DNA of 64,000 bases from CAZCFB01 sp964511535 (GCA_964511535.1 CAZEFW010000023.1:8400-72399), one strand, 5' to 3'; positions 15,784 to 27,026 are shown, counted from the stretch's first letter. Translations and numbers: made by a program. Notes: generated by a model from the letters alone, not told the origin.

Positions 15784-17202
15784 CTAGTAGCAGGCGCAGC
15801 AGACGCCCGGGTTTGTGCTGCCGGGGTGGGCGCAGCGCCCGCCCGCCTTGCCCGCGGCCACACAGGCCGCGTGGCAGTCCTTGTGCTTGCCCAGGCAGGA
15901 GGCGCAGGGGCTCTTGCCGCAGGCGCAGCAGGCCCCCGGGTTGGTGCTGCCCGGCTTGGCGCAGATCCCCGCGGCGCCTGCGCCCGCGGCCTGGCACGCT
16001 GCCGCGCAGGAGAGGCCGGCCTTGGTGCAGCCGGAGCACCCGCCGCCGGGCGGCGCCTTGACCCCGGCGGCCCACGCCACCGCGACGCGGTTCTTGTTCC
16101 AGGTCTTCACCGACGCGCCGCCGAACCAGACGGCCTTCACCTTGCCGCCGCTGAGCTGCAGGAAGGGCGTCACCTGGCCGTGCTGGTCGTAGGCCTTGCC
16201 GCTCAGGCCGAACAGCTTGCCGCGCGCCTTCCAGCAGCGCACCCCGTCGACGCTGGTGGCCCAGTAGGTGCCGTTGCCGCTCTCGTAGAGCAGCACGTAC
16301 ACGCCGCCCACCTTCTTGACGTCCACGGCGCCGGCGTTCTTGAGCACCGGGTTGAAGGGCGAGCGGGAGAAGGTCTTGCCGTCGCTGCTCTCGGCGTAGC
16401 CCACGTGGCGCCCGCCCGCCTTGGAGGTGCCGTCGTACCACAGCCGGACCTTGCCCCCCTCGTACAGCGCCGCCGGCCGGCCCACCCGCAGGTCCTCCCA
16501 GGAGCCTGCCTTGCCCGGGCCGAGCACCTTTTTGACCTTCTTGAACCCGGTGGGCTTGGTGGCCGTGGCCAGCCAGACGGTGTCCGCGATGCCGGTGGCG
16601 GCGTCGGTGTAGTACATCATCCAGGTGCCGCCCAGCTTCACCACCGATGGATCGTTGACATGGTTGGAGCCGCCCGTGTCCAGCACCGCCTTGGGGGCGT
16701 CGTCGGAGGGCCACTTGCGCCAGCTCGCCCCGTCGGCGCTGCTGGCCAGGAAGATCCGGTCATGCCCCTTGGCGCCCTGGCCGCCGTACCACATCAGGTA
16801 AGCCCCGGACACGGCGTGGATCTCCGGCGCGTAGATGTTGTCCGCGCCGTGGGCCGCGGCGCCCTTGGTGGGGATGACCACCGGGTTGCGGGCCCAGGGG
16901 GTGAAGCCGGCGGGCCACCCCGCGGGCAGCGGGTAGCTGCAGCCGGCGTCGGCCTTGACCTTCTGGTCGGCCGGGGGCCCCGGCGCGTCGGGGGGCTGCG
17001 ACTGGTCGAGCGGCCCCGGGCCGTCAGCCGCCTCGCCAGCGTCCGGCTTGCCGCCAGCCTCCCGGCGCGGTCCGTCGACGTGGGGGCGCCAGTCACCCTC
17101 CGGGCCCGCGTCGGTTGGGCCCCCACGATCAGGGAGATAGTTGGTGGTCCCTGGGCAGCTGACGAGGACCGCGAGGGCGAGCAGCGGGACGAGGGCGCGC
17201 AT
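15784..17202 (-). CDS. Lipoprotein with five-bladed-propeller (GH43/GH32-like) domain and Cys-rich repeats
   Basis: 472 residues. Lipobox LAVLVSC at about residue 16, then a Pro/Asp/Gly linker to about 85. The middle contains repeated blades typical of the GH43/GH32/GH62 propeller (NIYAPEIHAVSGAYLMWYGG, RIFLASSADGASWRKW, NDPSVVKLGGTWMMYYT, VRLWYDGTSKAGGRHVGYAESSDGKTF). The C-terminus holds two copies of a Cys module ending PGSTNPGACCAC and PGSTNPGVCCAC. A catalytic Asp/Glu set was not established, so it may bind rather than cleave glycans. Surface location inferred. Confidence 0.8.
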   Translation of the reverse strand: MRALVPLLALAVLVSCPGTTNYLPDRGGPTDAGPEGDWRPHVDGPRREAGGKPDAGEAADGPGPLDQSQPPDAPGPPADQKVKADAGCSYPLPAGWPAGFTPWARNPVVIPTKGAAAHGADNIYAPEIHAVSGAYLMWYGGQGAKGHDRIFLASSADGASWRKWPSDDAPKAVLDTGGSNHVNDPSVVKLGGTWMMYYTDAATGIADTVWLATATKPTGFKKVKKVLGPGKAGSWEDLRVGRPAALYEGGKVRLWYDGTSKAGGRHVGYAESSDGKTFSRSPFNPVLKNAGAVDVKKVGGVYVLLYESGNGTYWATSVDGVRCWKARGKLFGLSGKAYDQHGQVTPFLQLSGGKVKAVWFGGASVKTWNKNRVAVAWAAGVKAPPGGGCSGCTKAGLSCAAACQAAGAGAAGICAKPGSTNPGACCACGKSPCASCLGKHKDCHAACVAAGKAGGRCAHPGSTNPGVCCACY

Positions 17203-17292
17203 GGCGGATCATTATACCGTCGGTTGACGGGAGCCCCCAGCGGCCGCATACATTGGTGCTCCAATCTGAGATCCCCTTAGGAGGTCCCGAGC

Positions 17293-18459
17293 ATGAGCGA
17301 AGAAGTTCTCACCGGAGAGGAGCTGGCCGCAATGGTTCAGCGGGTGTTTGTGCCCACCGCGTCGGACGACGCCCTGGCCATCATCGTGGACCTGCCCGAC
17401 GAGAAGGTGGCCGACGACCCGGCCTGGGCCGCGCGGCGCGAGATGGCCGCGGGCTGGGCCCGGGCGCTGGCGGGGCAGGGCGCTGCCCTGGGGGGCATGG
17501 CGATCAACCTGTACCTGTACCGCAACGCCTGGCGCAACAACGCCGACCTGCCTGGTGAGGCGTACCTGCACCCGGGGGAGGCGCCGCTGCCGGATCGGTT
17601 CGAGGCGCTGGCCCCGGACGCCGAGCCGGTCCCCTTCGCCAGGCTGCTCCAGGAAAACAGCATCATCCTGGCGCCGACCCACTTCTCCGCCACGGCGCCG
17701 CTAAAGCTGGCCGCGGGTGAGCACGGCTTCCGCGCCGCCACCATGCCCGGCTTCACCGGGGCCATGATCCCGGCCCTGCGGCTGGACTACGGCGAGATCA
17801 ACCGGCGGGTCGACCTGTGCGCCGGGCTGCTCACCGAGGCCGAGGGCGCGGACTTCGTCTTCGTGGTGGACGGCGCGCGGGAGCACCGCCTGCACCTGGA
17901 CCTGCGCCATCGCGCGGCCCACGCGTCGGGCGGCCTGTTCCCCCGGGGAGGCGTGGCCGGCAACCTGCCCTCGGGCGAGGCGTACATCGTGCCCTACGAG
18001 GGAGAGGTGGAGGGCGCGGCGAGCCGCACCGCGGGGGAGCTGCCGGTGCAGCTGGGTGACGAGGTGGCGGTGCATCGCGTGCAGAACAACCGCTCCGTCG
18101 CGGTGACCGGCGAGGGCGAGGCCGCCGCGCAGGAGGCCGCCGCGCTGGCCGCCGAGCCGGCCTACGGCAACCTGTCGGAGCTCGGCCTCGGCGTGCTGGG
18201 GGACTTCGGGCTGGCGCCCACCGGGGAGATCCTGCTGGACGAGAAGCTCGGCCTGCACATCGCCTTCGGCCGCAGCGACCACTTCGGCGGGCAGGTGGGG
18301 GCCAGGGACTTCTCCGGGCCCGAGGCGGTGGTGCACATCGATCGGGTCTACACCGAGTCGATGCAGCCGCGGGTCGTCGTCAAGAGCGCCGACCTGATCA
18401 TGCCCGGCGGCGAGCGCAAGCCGCTGATGCGGGATGGCGAGTATCAGCTCGGCTGGTAG
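17293..18459 (+). CDS. M29-type (AmpS/AmpT-like) aminopeptidase
   Basis: 388 residues with AGGAGG 8 nt before the ATG. The metal-site motifs of the M29 family can be followed: Glu in NLPSGEAYIVPYEGE, Glu in LSELGLGVLG, DEKLGLHIAFGRSDHFGG with the His, and the HID pair in AVVHIDRVY. All five expected ligands seem present, so an active dinuclear metallopeptidase is plausible. It is divergent from the propeller lipoprotein and is followed by a hairpin and heptamer array. Confidence 0.8.
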   Translation: MSEEVLTGEELAAMVQRVFVPTASDDALAIIVDLPDEKVADDPAWAARREMAAGWARALAGQGAALGGMAINLYLYRNAWRNNADLPGEAYLHPGEAPLPDRFEALAPDAEPVPFARLLQENSIILAPTHFSATAPLKLAAGEHGFRAATMPGFTGAMIPALRLDYGEINRRVDLCAGLLTEAEGADFVFVVDGAREHRLHLDLRHRAAHASGGLFPRGGVAGNLPSGEAYIVPYEGEVEGAASRTAGELPVQLGDEVAVHRVQNNRSVAVTGEGEAAAQEAAALAAEPAYGNLSELGLGVLGDFGLAPTGEILLDEKLGLHIAFGRSDHFGGQVGARDFSGPEAVVHIDRVYTESMQPRVVVKSADLIMPGGERKPLMRDGEYQLGW

Positions 18460-18461
18460 GT

Positions 18462-18584
18462 GGGGACGCTGCGCGTCCCCTGGCTTGAGGCTTGAGACTT
18501 GAGGCTTGAGGGTAGATTGCCGAGGCCGTTTCCCCTCAAGCCTCACCACCTCAAGTCTCAAGCCTGCCGAGCCGCAGGCTCGGC
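18462..18584. repeat. Mirror-symmetric module: hairpin, CTTGAGG array, CCTCAAG array, hairpin
   Basis: Left: perfect hairpin GGGGACGC-TGC-GCGTCCCC (18462-18480), then heptamers CTTGAGG, CTTGAGA, CTTGAGG, CTTGAGG (18484-18511). Right: CCTCAAG, CCTCACC and CCTCAAG, TCTCAAG (18534-18562), then hairpin GCCGAGCC-GCA-GGCTCGGC (18566-18584). The two halves are complementary and sit between convergent genes, each gene end having its own hairpin. It could act as a bidirectional terminator; there is no U-tract. Confidence 0.85.
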
Positions 18585-18587
18585 CCC

Positions 18588-19613
18588 TCAGCTGCTCGGC
18601 TTCTCGTCCTTCTTCATCTTGCGGAAGCGCACGTGCACGTGGGTGGCGTGGCCGGGCTCGTGGCGCATGATGCCCTTGAGCACGTTCTTGCCGCGCGGGT
18701 ACTGGAACCACTTCTTGAGGGTGGCCGCCGGGATCTTCTGCTTCTTGGCCTGCTCGTAGAACAGCTTCTGCAGCTTGTAGTCCACGAACAGGTAGATCAT
18801 GTCGCCGGTCTTGAGGAAGCCGTGCATCATGTCCCACGCCCGGGGCAGGTCGATGTTGGCGGCGGTGGCCTTGACATACTTGTCGGTGGCCTTCTTGAGG
18901 GGATAGCGGATGTCGATGTCCCGCCCGGTTCGGTGAGATTTGTGCGGCTTGAGGTAGCCGCCGCCCTTGCGGCTCAGGTCGTCCACCCGGATCGGGGCAG
19001 CGTTGGGGTATTTCTGGTGCAGCTCCGATAGCACGTCGATCATGCCGTTGATGGTCAGGAACGTCCCCCAGGCCCGCTTGGCGTTGCGCACCTTGTAGCC
19101 CGGCGCCGTGATCAGGCGGTACATCCCCGCGATCTTCTTTCCGGGCTGCGGCCCCTCCATCACCACCACCAGCCGCTGGCCGGGGCGCAGGCGGTTGCTC
19201 TTGAGCCGGTTGAGCTTCTTGAGCAGCCAGAGGCTGAGCTTGTACTTCTTCGCCACCTTGCCCAGGGTGTCGCCCTTGCGCACGGTGTACTTGACCTTGC
19301 GCCGGGTTCGGCAGGGGTACGCGCTGACGATGCCGAGCCGGCGCCCCGCGGTGAGGCCGCTGCCCTTGAGCCCGTTGATGGCCCGCAGCCGCCTGGTGGT
19401 CATGCGGTAGCGCCGCGCGATCTCGGCCAGGTTCTCGCCCGGGAGCACCTCGTGCCTGCACCGGTAGTAGCTGCTCTTTTTCGCCTTGCGCTTGCGCTTT
19501 TTGGCCCACGCGGCCGGGGAGGGCAGGGCGAAGGTCACGGCCAGGAAGGCCAGGGCGGATATGTACAGCTTCCTCGACAAAGCGCCACAGATTACCAGGT
19601 TCGGGGCATCCAA
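18588..19613 (-). CDS. LysM murein endopeptidase (MepA/M74-like)
   Basis: 341 residues. A hydrophobic segment LYISALAFLAVTFALPSPAAWA acts as the export signal. Two LysM motifs follow (HEVLPGENLAEIARRYRMTT and YTVRKGDTLGKVAKKYKLSL) for peptidoglycan binding. The C-terminal domain has the metal motif HKSHRTGRDIDIRYP and HATHVHVRF, typical of penicillin-insensitive LAS-type murein endopeptidases. It would cut peptide cross-links in the periplasm. The ATG at 19613 has no good ribosome site; the start is uncertain by up to about 20 codons. It lies 14 nt after the transporter gene. Confidence 0.88.
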   Translation of the reverse strand: MDAPNLVICGALSRKLYISALAFLAVTFALPSPAAWAKKRKRKAKKSSYYRCRHEVLPGENLAEIARRYRMTTRRLRAINGLKGSGLTAGRRLGIVSAYPCRTRRKVKYTVRKGDTLGKVAKKYKLSLWLLKKLNRLKSNRLRPGQRLVVVMEGPQPGKKIAGMYRLITAPGYKVRNAKRAWGTFLTINGMIDVLSELHQKYPNAAPIRVDDLSRKGGGYLKPHKSHRTGRDIDIRYPLKKATDKYVKATAANIDLPRAWDMMHGFLKTGDMIYLFVDYKLQKLFYEQAKKQKIPAATLKKWFQYPRGKNVLKGIMRHEPGHATHVHVRFRKMKKDEKPSS

Positions 19614-19627
19614 AACAAGGAGGTGCC

Positions 19628-20953
19628 TTACAGTGTCCCTCTGAAGAATACCAGGGTCACGACGATGAAGATCGGGTACAGGATGACGGCGGCCAGCGCC
19701 ATGTAGGCGAAAAAGTTGGGCATCCTGATCTTCGCCTCGTCGGCGATGGCCTTGACCATGAAGTTGGGGCCGTTGCCGATGTAGGAGTTCGCCCCCATGA
19801 ACACCGCCCCGGCGCTTATGGCCTTGAGCATGATGGTGGGCACGCCCACCACGTCCGCTTGCAGCTTCAGCCCCTGGGCCAGCGCCAGGAATGTGAGGTA
19901 GGTCGGCGCGTTGTCAAGGAACGACGACAGGATGCCGGTACCCCAGAAGAACTGCCATGGCTGGTCCAGCCCCAGGTCGCTGCCCCGGGCCTGCAGGATG
20001 GCCAGGGCCGGGATCATGGCCAGGAAGATGCCGATGAACAGCGCGGCGACCTCGATGATCGGATGGTAGGTGAAGCCGTTCTCCTCGCGCAGGGCCCGGG
20101 GCGTGATCTTGATGGAGAGCACCGCCATGGTGGCCATGATCACCTCACGCCAGGGAGAGGGCAGGAACACGGCGCCGATGACGCCGCCGAGGAAGAGTAT
20201 GTTGACCTTACCTTGCAGGCTCAGGGGCACCGTGTGCTCGGCGTCGTACTTCAGGTCGGCGACGGTCTCCTTGGTGTACGCCAGCTTGTCCCAGACGTAG
20301 AACACCGCCAGCACCACGCCCACGCCGAAGGCCCAGATCGGCGCCAGCTGCAGGGTCCAGAAGAAGGGCACGCCGCGAAGGTAGCCGAGGAAGAGCGGCG
20401 GATCGCCCAGCGGCGTGAGCATGCCGCCCATGTTGGCCACCACAAAGATGAAGAAGATCGGGATGTGCCGGATCTGCTTGCGCTCGTGGTTGGTGCGCAG
20501 CATGGGGCGGATCAACACCATGGAGGCGCCGGTGGTGCCGATAAAGTTGGCCAGCACCGCGCCGATGGCCAGGAACAGCGTGTTGACCCCCGGCGTCGCC
20601 TTGATGTCCCCGCGCAGAACAAGGCCCCCGCTGATGATGTACAGCGCCCCGAGCAGGACGATGAACGAGGTGTACTCGTGCAGCTCGTGCAGCACCAGGT
20701 GGTAATCCTGGACCCAGATGTAGATGGCCGTGGGGATACCGAAGAACAGCGAGATGATTAGCTTGTTGCGGTTGCTCTCCCACCAGTGGTGGAACATCAG
20801 CGGCAGCAGGGCGATGCAGAGCAGGAGCAGGGCGAAGGGGAAGACGGACCAGATGGGCAGGTTGTTGCCCAGGTCACCAGCGCCTCCGCCCGCCAGCGCG
20901 ACGCCCGGCGCCAGCAATACGAGCAGACTGAGCAGTATTCTAAACAGGGTCAC
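19628..20953 (-). CDS. NhaD-like sodium:proton antiporter / citrate-type ion transporter
   Basis: 441 residues with roughly eleven or twelve membrane helices. The conserved segments of the arsenite permease/NhaD ion-transporter superfamily are visible: ANFIGTTGASMVLIRPML, NMGGMLTPLGDPPLFLGYLRG, SSFLDNAPTYLTFLALAQG and GANSYIGNGPNFMVKAIA. NhaD exports Na+ or Li+ against protons. The substrate is assigned by family only. The N-terminus is a possible signal or first helix. Confidence 0.85.
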   Translation of the reverse strand: MTLFRILLSLLVLLAPGVALAGGGAGDLGNNLPIWSVFPFALLLLCIALLPLMFHHWWESNRNKLIISLFFGIPTAIYIWVQDYHLVLHELHEYTSFIVLLGALYIISGGLVLRGDIKATPGVNTLFLAIGAVLANFIGTTGASMVLIRPMLRTNHERKQIRHIPIFFIFVVANMGGMLTPLGDPPLFLGYLRGVPFFWTLQLAPIWAFGVGVVLAVFYVWDKLAYTKETVADLKYDAEHTVPLSLQGKVNILFLGGVIGAVFLPSPWREVIMATMAVLSIKITPRALREENGFTYHPIIEVAALFIGIFLAMIPALAILQARGSDLGLDQPWQFFWGTGILSSFLDNAPTYLTFLALAQGLKLQADVVGVPTIMLKAISAGAVFMGANSYIGNGPNFMVKAIADEAKIRMPNFFAYMALAAVILYPIFIVVTLVFFRGTL

Positions 20954-21054
20954 AGCGATTTTGCCTCAGGTTCGGCTAATCTCTACCTTTTCCCGGCGGC
21001 AAGTCAAGGGTACAGTGGCACCTGAAACAGGCCTCGAACAGGAGAGCAACAGCC

Positions 21055-21390
21055 ATGCGCCATATTCTGATCCTGATCCTCGGACTCGCCATCGCCCTGT
21101 GCGGCTGCAGCGACGACGACAAGGGTGAGAGCATCACCGATGTGTGCAGCGAGAAGTGCGACGTAAACAAGAGCCAGTGCATCCAGCACTACAACCTGTG
21201 CATCAGCAAGTGCAAGACGGTGTCGTCGGACGCGGACAAGAACTTCATCACCGGCTGCGGTCTGTGCGTCGCCAAGTCGTTCAAGTACTTCATCGACAGC
21301 TCGGGCTGCCATGGCCCCATGAACAAGACCCCAACGGACAAGGAGTGCATGCCGAGCTGCTTCCTGCCCGACGGTGGCCCTGGCTACTGA
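21055..21390 (+). CDS. Small Cys-rich lipoprotein
   Basis: 111 residues with AGGAG upstream. Signal ILILILGLAIALCGC gives a lipobox (ALCGC). The mature part holds ten or so cysteines in CxxxC spacing (CSEKC, CISKC, CGLC, CMPSC) suggesting a disulfide-rich fold. No family recognised. Divergent from the NhaD-like gene (about 100 nt between starts). Confidence 0.75.
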   Translation: MRHILILILGLAIALCGCSDDDKGESITDVCSEKCDVNKSQCIQHYNLCISKCKTVSSDADKNFITGCGLCVAKSFKYFIDSSGCHGPMNKTPTDKECMPSCFLPDGGPGY

Positions 21391-21416
21391 TTGATCGCGG
21401 CGGCGCCGCAGGGGGA

Positions 21417-21608
21417 TCAGGCGGTCTGCGTTTCGTGGTCCGCCTTGCGATGTCGGGCTATGGGCAGGTGCTTCTCCCAGCAAGCAACAGAGCAGAAGAC
21501 CAGCTTCATGCGGCCGCTGTTGCAGGCCGAGACCGTACAGCGGGTGTAGGTATCTCCCTTGCGGATCTCTTTGGCACACATGCAACACTTGGCGAACAAC
21601 TCGGACAT
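21417..21608 (-). CDS. Small zinc-ribbon-like protein
   Basis: 63 residues beginning at the ATG at 21608 with GGAGG about 6 nt upstream. Four or more paired cysteines (CCMCAKEI, CTVSAC, FCSVACWEKHLP) indicate a small zinc-binding fold. From memory, similar short proteins with CxxxCW-H ends occur in Myxococcota. Function unknown. Divergent from rimO, 45 nt between starts. Confidence 0.7.
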   Translation of the reverse strand: MSELFAKCCMCAKEIRKGDTYTRCTVSACNSGRMKLVFCSVACWEKHLPIARHRKADHETQTA

Positions 21609-21653
21609 GGGGCGGCCTCCGGCGCCCACCAAAGGTACTAGAGGGATCCTGGG

Positions 21654-23000
21654 ATGACAAGGCGTCCGAAGCGGGGGCAGCTGTATATCGCAGCGCTCGG
21701 TTGCCCCAAGAACCGAGTCGACTCCGAACGCATGGCAGGCCTCGCCGCCGGCCTCGGCTTCACGCTCACCGGGGACCCCGCCGCGGCGGAGGTGATCCTG
21801 GTCAACACCTGCGGGTTCGTGGCCGACGCGAGCCAGGAGTCGGTGGACACGGTGCTCGAGCTGGCGCACCACAAGGAGGGCGGCGCCTGCCGGCGGCTGG
21901 TTGTGGCGGGGTGCCTCTCCCAGCGCTACCCGGAAGAGCTCGCTGCCGAGCTGCCCGAGGTGGACTACTTCGTGGGCTCGGGCGACCTCGCCCGGCTGGG
22001 CAGGGTGCTGAAGGGCGAGGCCACGGCGCGACACCGCGCCGGACCGCCGGTGCCGCTGGACGAGGGGCGGTACGAGCGGAGCCTGGTGGACACCGCCCAC
22101 TCGGCCTACCTAAAGATCGCCGAGGGGTGCGACCGGCCGTGCGCGTTCTGCATCATCCCCGCCCTGCGCGGCCCCCAGCGCAGCCGCGGCGTCGCGTCGC
22201 TGGTGGAGGAGGCCGCGGCGCTGGCGCGGGCCGGGGTCAGGGAGTTGATCCTCATCGCCCAGGACACCACCGCCTACGGCCGGGATCTCGAGCCGGGCGT
22301 CGATCTGCCAGAGCTCTTGCGGGCGCTGGAGCAGGAGGTGTCGGGGGCGGTGCGCTGGATTCGGCTGCTCTACGCCTACCCGTCGGCGGTGAACGAGGCG
22401 CTGGCGCGGGCCATGGCGGAGCTCGAGCGGGTGGTGCCGTACCTCGACCTGCCGATCCAGCATGTGGACGACAGGGTGCTGAGGCGCATGAAGCGGGGCT
22501 ACGACGGGCAGCGCGTGGAGCGCACCGTTGCGCTGCTGCGCGAGGCGGTGCCGGGCATCGCCCTGCGCACCACCTTGATCTGCGGGCACCCGGGCGAGAC
22601 CGCCGAGGCGCACCAGCGGCTGTTGCGATTCGTGGAGCGCGCGGAGCTGGACCACCTGGGGGTGTTCCCCTTCTCCCTGGAGGAGGGAACCGACGCCGCG
22701 CAGCAGCCGGACCAGGTGCCGGAGGAGACCGCGCGTGCGCGCGCCGACGAGGTGATGGCGCTGCAGCGAGAGATCAGCCAGAAGAAGCTCGGCCGGCTCG
22801 TCGGCCAGGAGCTCGAGGTGCTGGTGGACGGACCCAGCGAGGAGAGCGAGTTCCTGCTGCAGGCCCGGCACGCCGGCCAGGCGCCCGAGATCGACGGCGT
22901 GGTGCACCTGGCGGACAGCGGCGCGTCAGTCGGGGAGTTCGTGAAGGCCGAGGTGGAGCAGGCGGGGGATTATGATCTGGTGGCTCGGGCGGTTGATTGA
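21654..23000 (+). CDS. rimO: Ribosomal protein S12 methylthiotransferase RimO
   Basis: 448 residues. MTTase N-terminal domain begins LYIAALGCPKNRVDSERM with the RimO-type sequence, VNTCGFVADASQES, then the radical SAM motif CDRPCAFC in IAEGCDRPCAFCIIPALRGPQRSR. A TRAM domain closes the protein (LVGQELEVLVDG). It adds a methylthio group to an Asp of ribosomal protein S12. Length is normal for the family. Convergent with hemL across a heptamer array. Confidence 0.96.
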   Translation: MTRRPKRGQLYIAALGCPKNRVDSERMAGLAAGLGFTLTGDPAAAEVILVNTCGFVADASQESVDTVLELAHHKEGGACRRLVVAGCLSQRYPEELAAELPEVDYFVGSGDLARLGRVLKGEATARHRAGPPVPLDEGRYERSLVDTAHSAYLKIAEGCDRPCAFCIIPALRGPQRSRGVASLVEEAAALARAGVRELILIAQDTTAYGRDLEPGVDLPELLRALEQEVSGAVRWIRLLYAYPSAVNEALARAMAELERVVPYLDLPIQHVDDRVLRRMKRGYDGQRVERTVALLREAVPGIALRTTLICGHPGETAEAHQRLLRFVERAELDHLGVFPFSLEEGTDAAQQPDQVPEETARARADEVMALQREISQKKLGRLVGQELEVLVDGPSEESEFLLQARHAGQAPEIDGVVHLADSGASVGEFVKAEVEQAGDYDLVARAVD

Positions 23001-23107
23001 GGAAAACAAAGAACAAAGAACAAAAATGATCGTGCCTCACCCCAATGTCAGGGGAACCGGCATTTTTTCATTTCTTGTTTCTAGTTCCTTGTTTTTCATT
23101 CCGCGCC
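23001..23107. repeat. A/T-rich heptamer inverted arrays between rimO and hemL
   Basis: Left arm AAAACAA, AGAACAA, AGAACAA (23003-23023); right arm TTTCTTG, TTTCTAG, TTCCTTG (23071-23091) in complementary sense. Between them is a CCGG followed by six T's. The two genes converge here, so a folded transcript would pair both arms. Terminator function is likely but not shown. Confidence 0.75.
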
Positions 23108-24383
<1,276 letters not shown>

Positions 24384-24391
<8 letters not shown>

Positions 24392-27026
24392 CTGCGTCTG
24401 CTCCTTCATCCCCTGCCTCGGCCGGAGCCTCATCCCGCTCGCCCTCATCCCGCTCGCCCTCATCCCGCTCGCCCTCATCCCGCTCGCCCTCATCCCCCAG
24501 GCCCTCGCCCTCGCTCTGGCCCTGGCCCTCCTCACCCTCGACCCCTTGCCCCTGGCCCTCTGCGCCCTCCTCGCCCTCTTCGTCCTCCTCGTCCTCCGTC
24601 TCGGCCAGCCGCTCCACCGCCACCACCCGCTCGTCCTTGTCCAGCCGGATCAGCCGCACCCCCTGGGTGTTTCGCCCGATGACCGAGATGTCTCCCAGCG
24701 GCATGCGGATCACCTTGCCGCCGGTGGTGATGATCATCAGGTCATGCTCCTCGGTGACCACCTGGGTCCCGGCCACGTTGCCGTTGCGCTCGGTGGTCTT
24801 GATCCCGATCACCCCGAGGCCGCCGCGGTTCTGCGCCGAGAACTCGGTGGCCGCGGTGCGCTTGCCGTAGCCATGCTCACACACGGTCACGACATGGCTC
24901 TCGCTGTCGGGCGAGAGCACGGCCATCTGAACCACCTCGTCGCCCTCGCGCAGCTTGATGCCCCGCACCCCACGCGCCGTCCGGCCCATGGAGCGGACGT
25001 TCTCCTCCGGGAAGCGGATCGTCATGCCGTGGCGGCTGGAGAGCATCACGTCCCGCGAGCCGTCGGTGAGGCGCACGTCGATGAGCTCGTCCCCATCCTC
25101 GATCTCGATGGCGATGATCCCCGTGGCGCGAACGTTGACGTAGTCCATCAGCTTGGTCTTCTTCACCACGCCCCGCCGGGTGGCGCAAAGCACGAAGAAG
25201 CCCTCCTCGAACTTCTCCATGGCCAGCAGCTGGTGCACCGTCTCGCCCTTGCGCAGCTCGAGCATCTGCACGAGGGCGCGCCCGCGGGAGGTGCGCCCGC
25301 CCTCGGGGATCTCATAGACTCGCTTGCAGTAGACCCGGCCGGTGTTGGTGAACAGCAGGATCAGGTCGTGGGTGTTGGCCACGAACAGCTCCCGCACGAA
25401 GTCGTCTTGCTTGGTGGAGACCCCCTTGACCCCCCTGCCGCCGCGCTTCTGCGCCCGGTAGGTGTCGATGGAGGTGCGCTTGATGTACCCGCTGTGGGTC
25501 ACCGTCACCACCATGTCCTCCTCGGCGATGAGATCCTCGATACCGATCTCGCCGGTGGCGTCCACGATCTCCGTGCGCCGCTCGTCGGAGTAGCGATCGC
25601 GCACCTCGACCATCTCTTCGAGCACCACCTCCATCAGCTTGTCGCGGTTGGACAGGACCTCGGTCAGGTAGGCGATGCGCGCCATCACCTCGGCCAGCTC
25701 CTTGAGGATCTTGTCCCGCTCCAGGCCGGTGAGTTTCTGCAGCCGCATGTCCAGGATCGCCTGGGACTGGACCGCTGACAGCCCGAACCGCTCCATCAGC
25801 CCCGCCTTGGCCTCGGCAGGGGAGCCGGAGGCGCGGATCAGGGCGATGACCTCGTCCAGGTTGTCCAGCGCGATCTTCAGCCCTTCGAGGATGTGGGCCC
25901 GCCTCTGCGCCTCGCGCAGCTCGTAAGCCGAGCGCTTGGTCACCACGTCCCGGCGGTGCTCGACGTAGTGCTCGAGCATCTCGCGCAGGGCCAGCGTACG
26001 CGGCTGGCCGTCGACGATTGCTAGCATGTTGACGCCGAAGGTGTCCTGCAGCTGGGTCAGCTTGTACAGCTTGTTCAGGATCACCTCACCCACGGCGTCC
26101 CGCTTCAGCTCCACCACCACCCGGATCCCCTGGCGGTCCGACTCGTCGCGCAGGTCGGAGATGCCCTCCAGCCGCTTCTCCTTCACCAGCAGGGCGATCT
26201 TCTCCACCAGCTTGGCCTTGTTCACCTGGTAAGGCAGCTCGGTGATGATGATGGCGCTGCGCTTGCGCTTCTCGTTCTCCTCGACGGTGGCCCGGCCGCG
26301 CATGATGACATGGCCCCTGCCGGTCTTGTACGCCTTGAGGATCCCCTCGCGGCCGTAGATCAGCGCGCCGGTGGGGAAGTCGGGGCCGGGCATGATCTGC
26401 ATCAGCTCCGGGATGGAGATGTCGGGGTTGCGCACCATGGAGATGGTGGCGTCGATCACCTCCCGCAGGTTATGCGGCGGGATGGAGGTGGCCATGCCCA
26501 CGGCGATGCCCTGGGCGCCGTTCACCAGCAGGTTCGGCACCCTGGTGGGCAGGATCTCGGGCTCCAGCTCCTTCTCGTCGTAGTTGGGAGCCCACGGCAC
26601 GGTCTCCTTGTCGATGTCGGCCAGCATCTCGCCGCCGAAGCGCGCCATGCGCACCTCGGTGTACCGCATGGCCGCCGCCGGATCGCCGTCGATGGACCCG
26701 AAGTTGCCCTGCCCGTCGGCCAGCATGTAGCGCAATGAGAAGTCCTGCGCCATGCGCACCAGGGCGTCGTACACTGCCGAGTCGCCGTGGGGATGGTACT
26801 TACCGATGACGTCGCCCACCACGCGCGCCGACTTCTTGTACGGCTGGCTGTGGAAGTTCTTCAGCCCTTGCATCGCGTACAGGATCCGCCGGTGCACAGG
26901 CTTGAGCCCGTCACGCACGTTGGGCAGCGCACGGGAGATGATCACGCTCATCGCATAGTCGATGAAGGACGTGCGCATCTCATGTTCGATTGAGGTGGGG
27001 ATTGTCTGGGACTTCAGCTCGCTCAT
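24384..27026 (-). CDS. gyrA: DNA gyrase subunit A
   Basis: 880 residues. Catalytic Tyr122 in AAAMRYTEVRM, QRDR HPHGDSAVYDALVRMAQDF with Ser83 and Asp87 (the fluoroquinolone-sensitive residues in E. coli numbering, which coincides), and the GyrA box QKRGGRGV. Six beta-pinwheel blades make up the C-terminal domain. The last about 65 residues form an acidic tail of E/G/D/Q containing four DEGER repeats, absent from most GyrA proteins. It works with GyrB (not in the window) to supercoil DNA. The next gene, hemL, overlaps its stop. Confidence 0.98.
24428..24497. repeat. 15-bp tandem repeat in the gyrA tail
   Basis: CCTCATCCCGCTCGC is repeated four times in a row (24428-24487) and starts a fifth time. 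On the coding (minus) strand it encodes DEGER units of the acidic GyrA tail. An in-frame minisatellite that could change length without frameshift. Confidence 0.9.
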
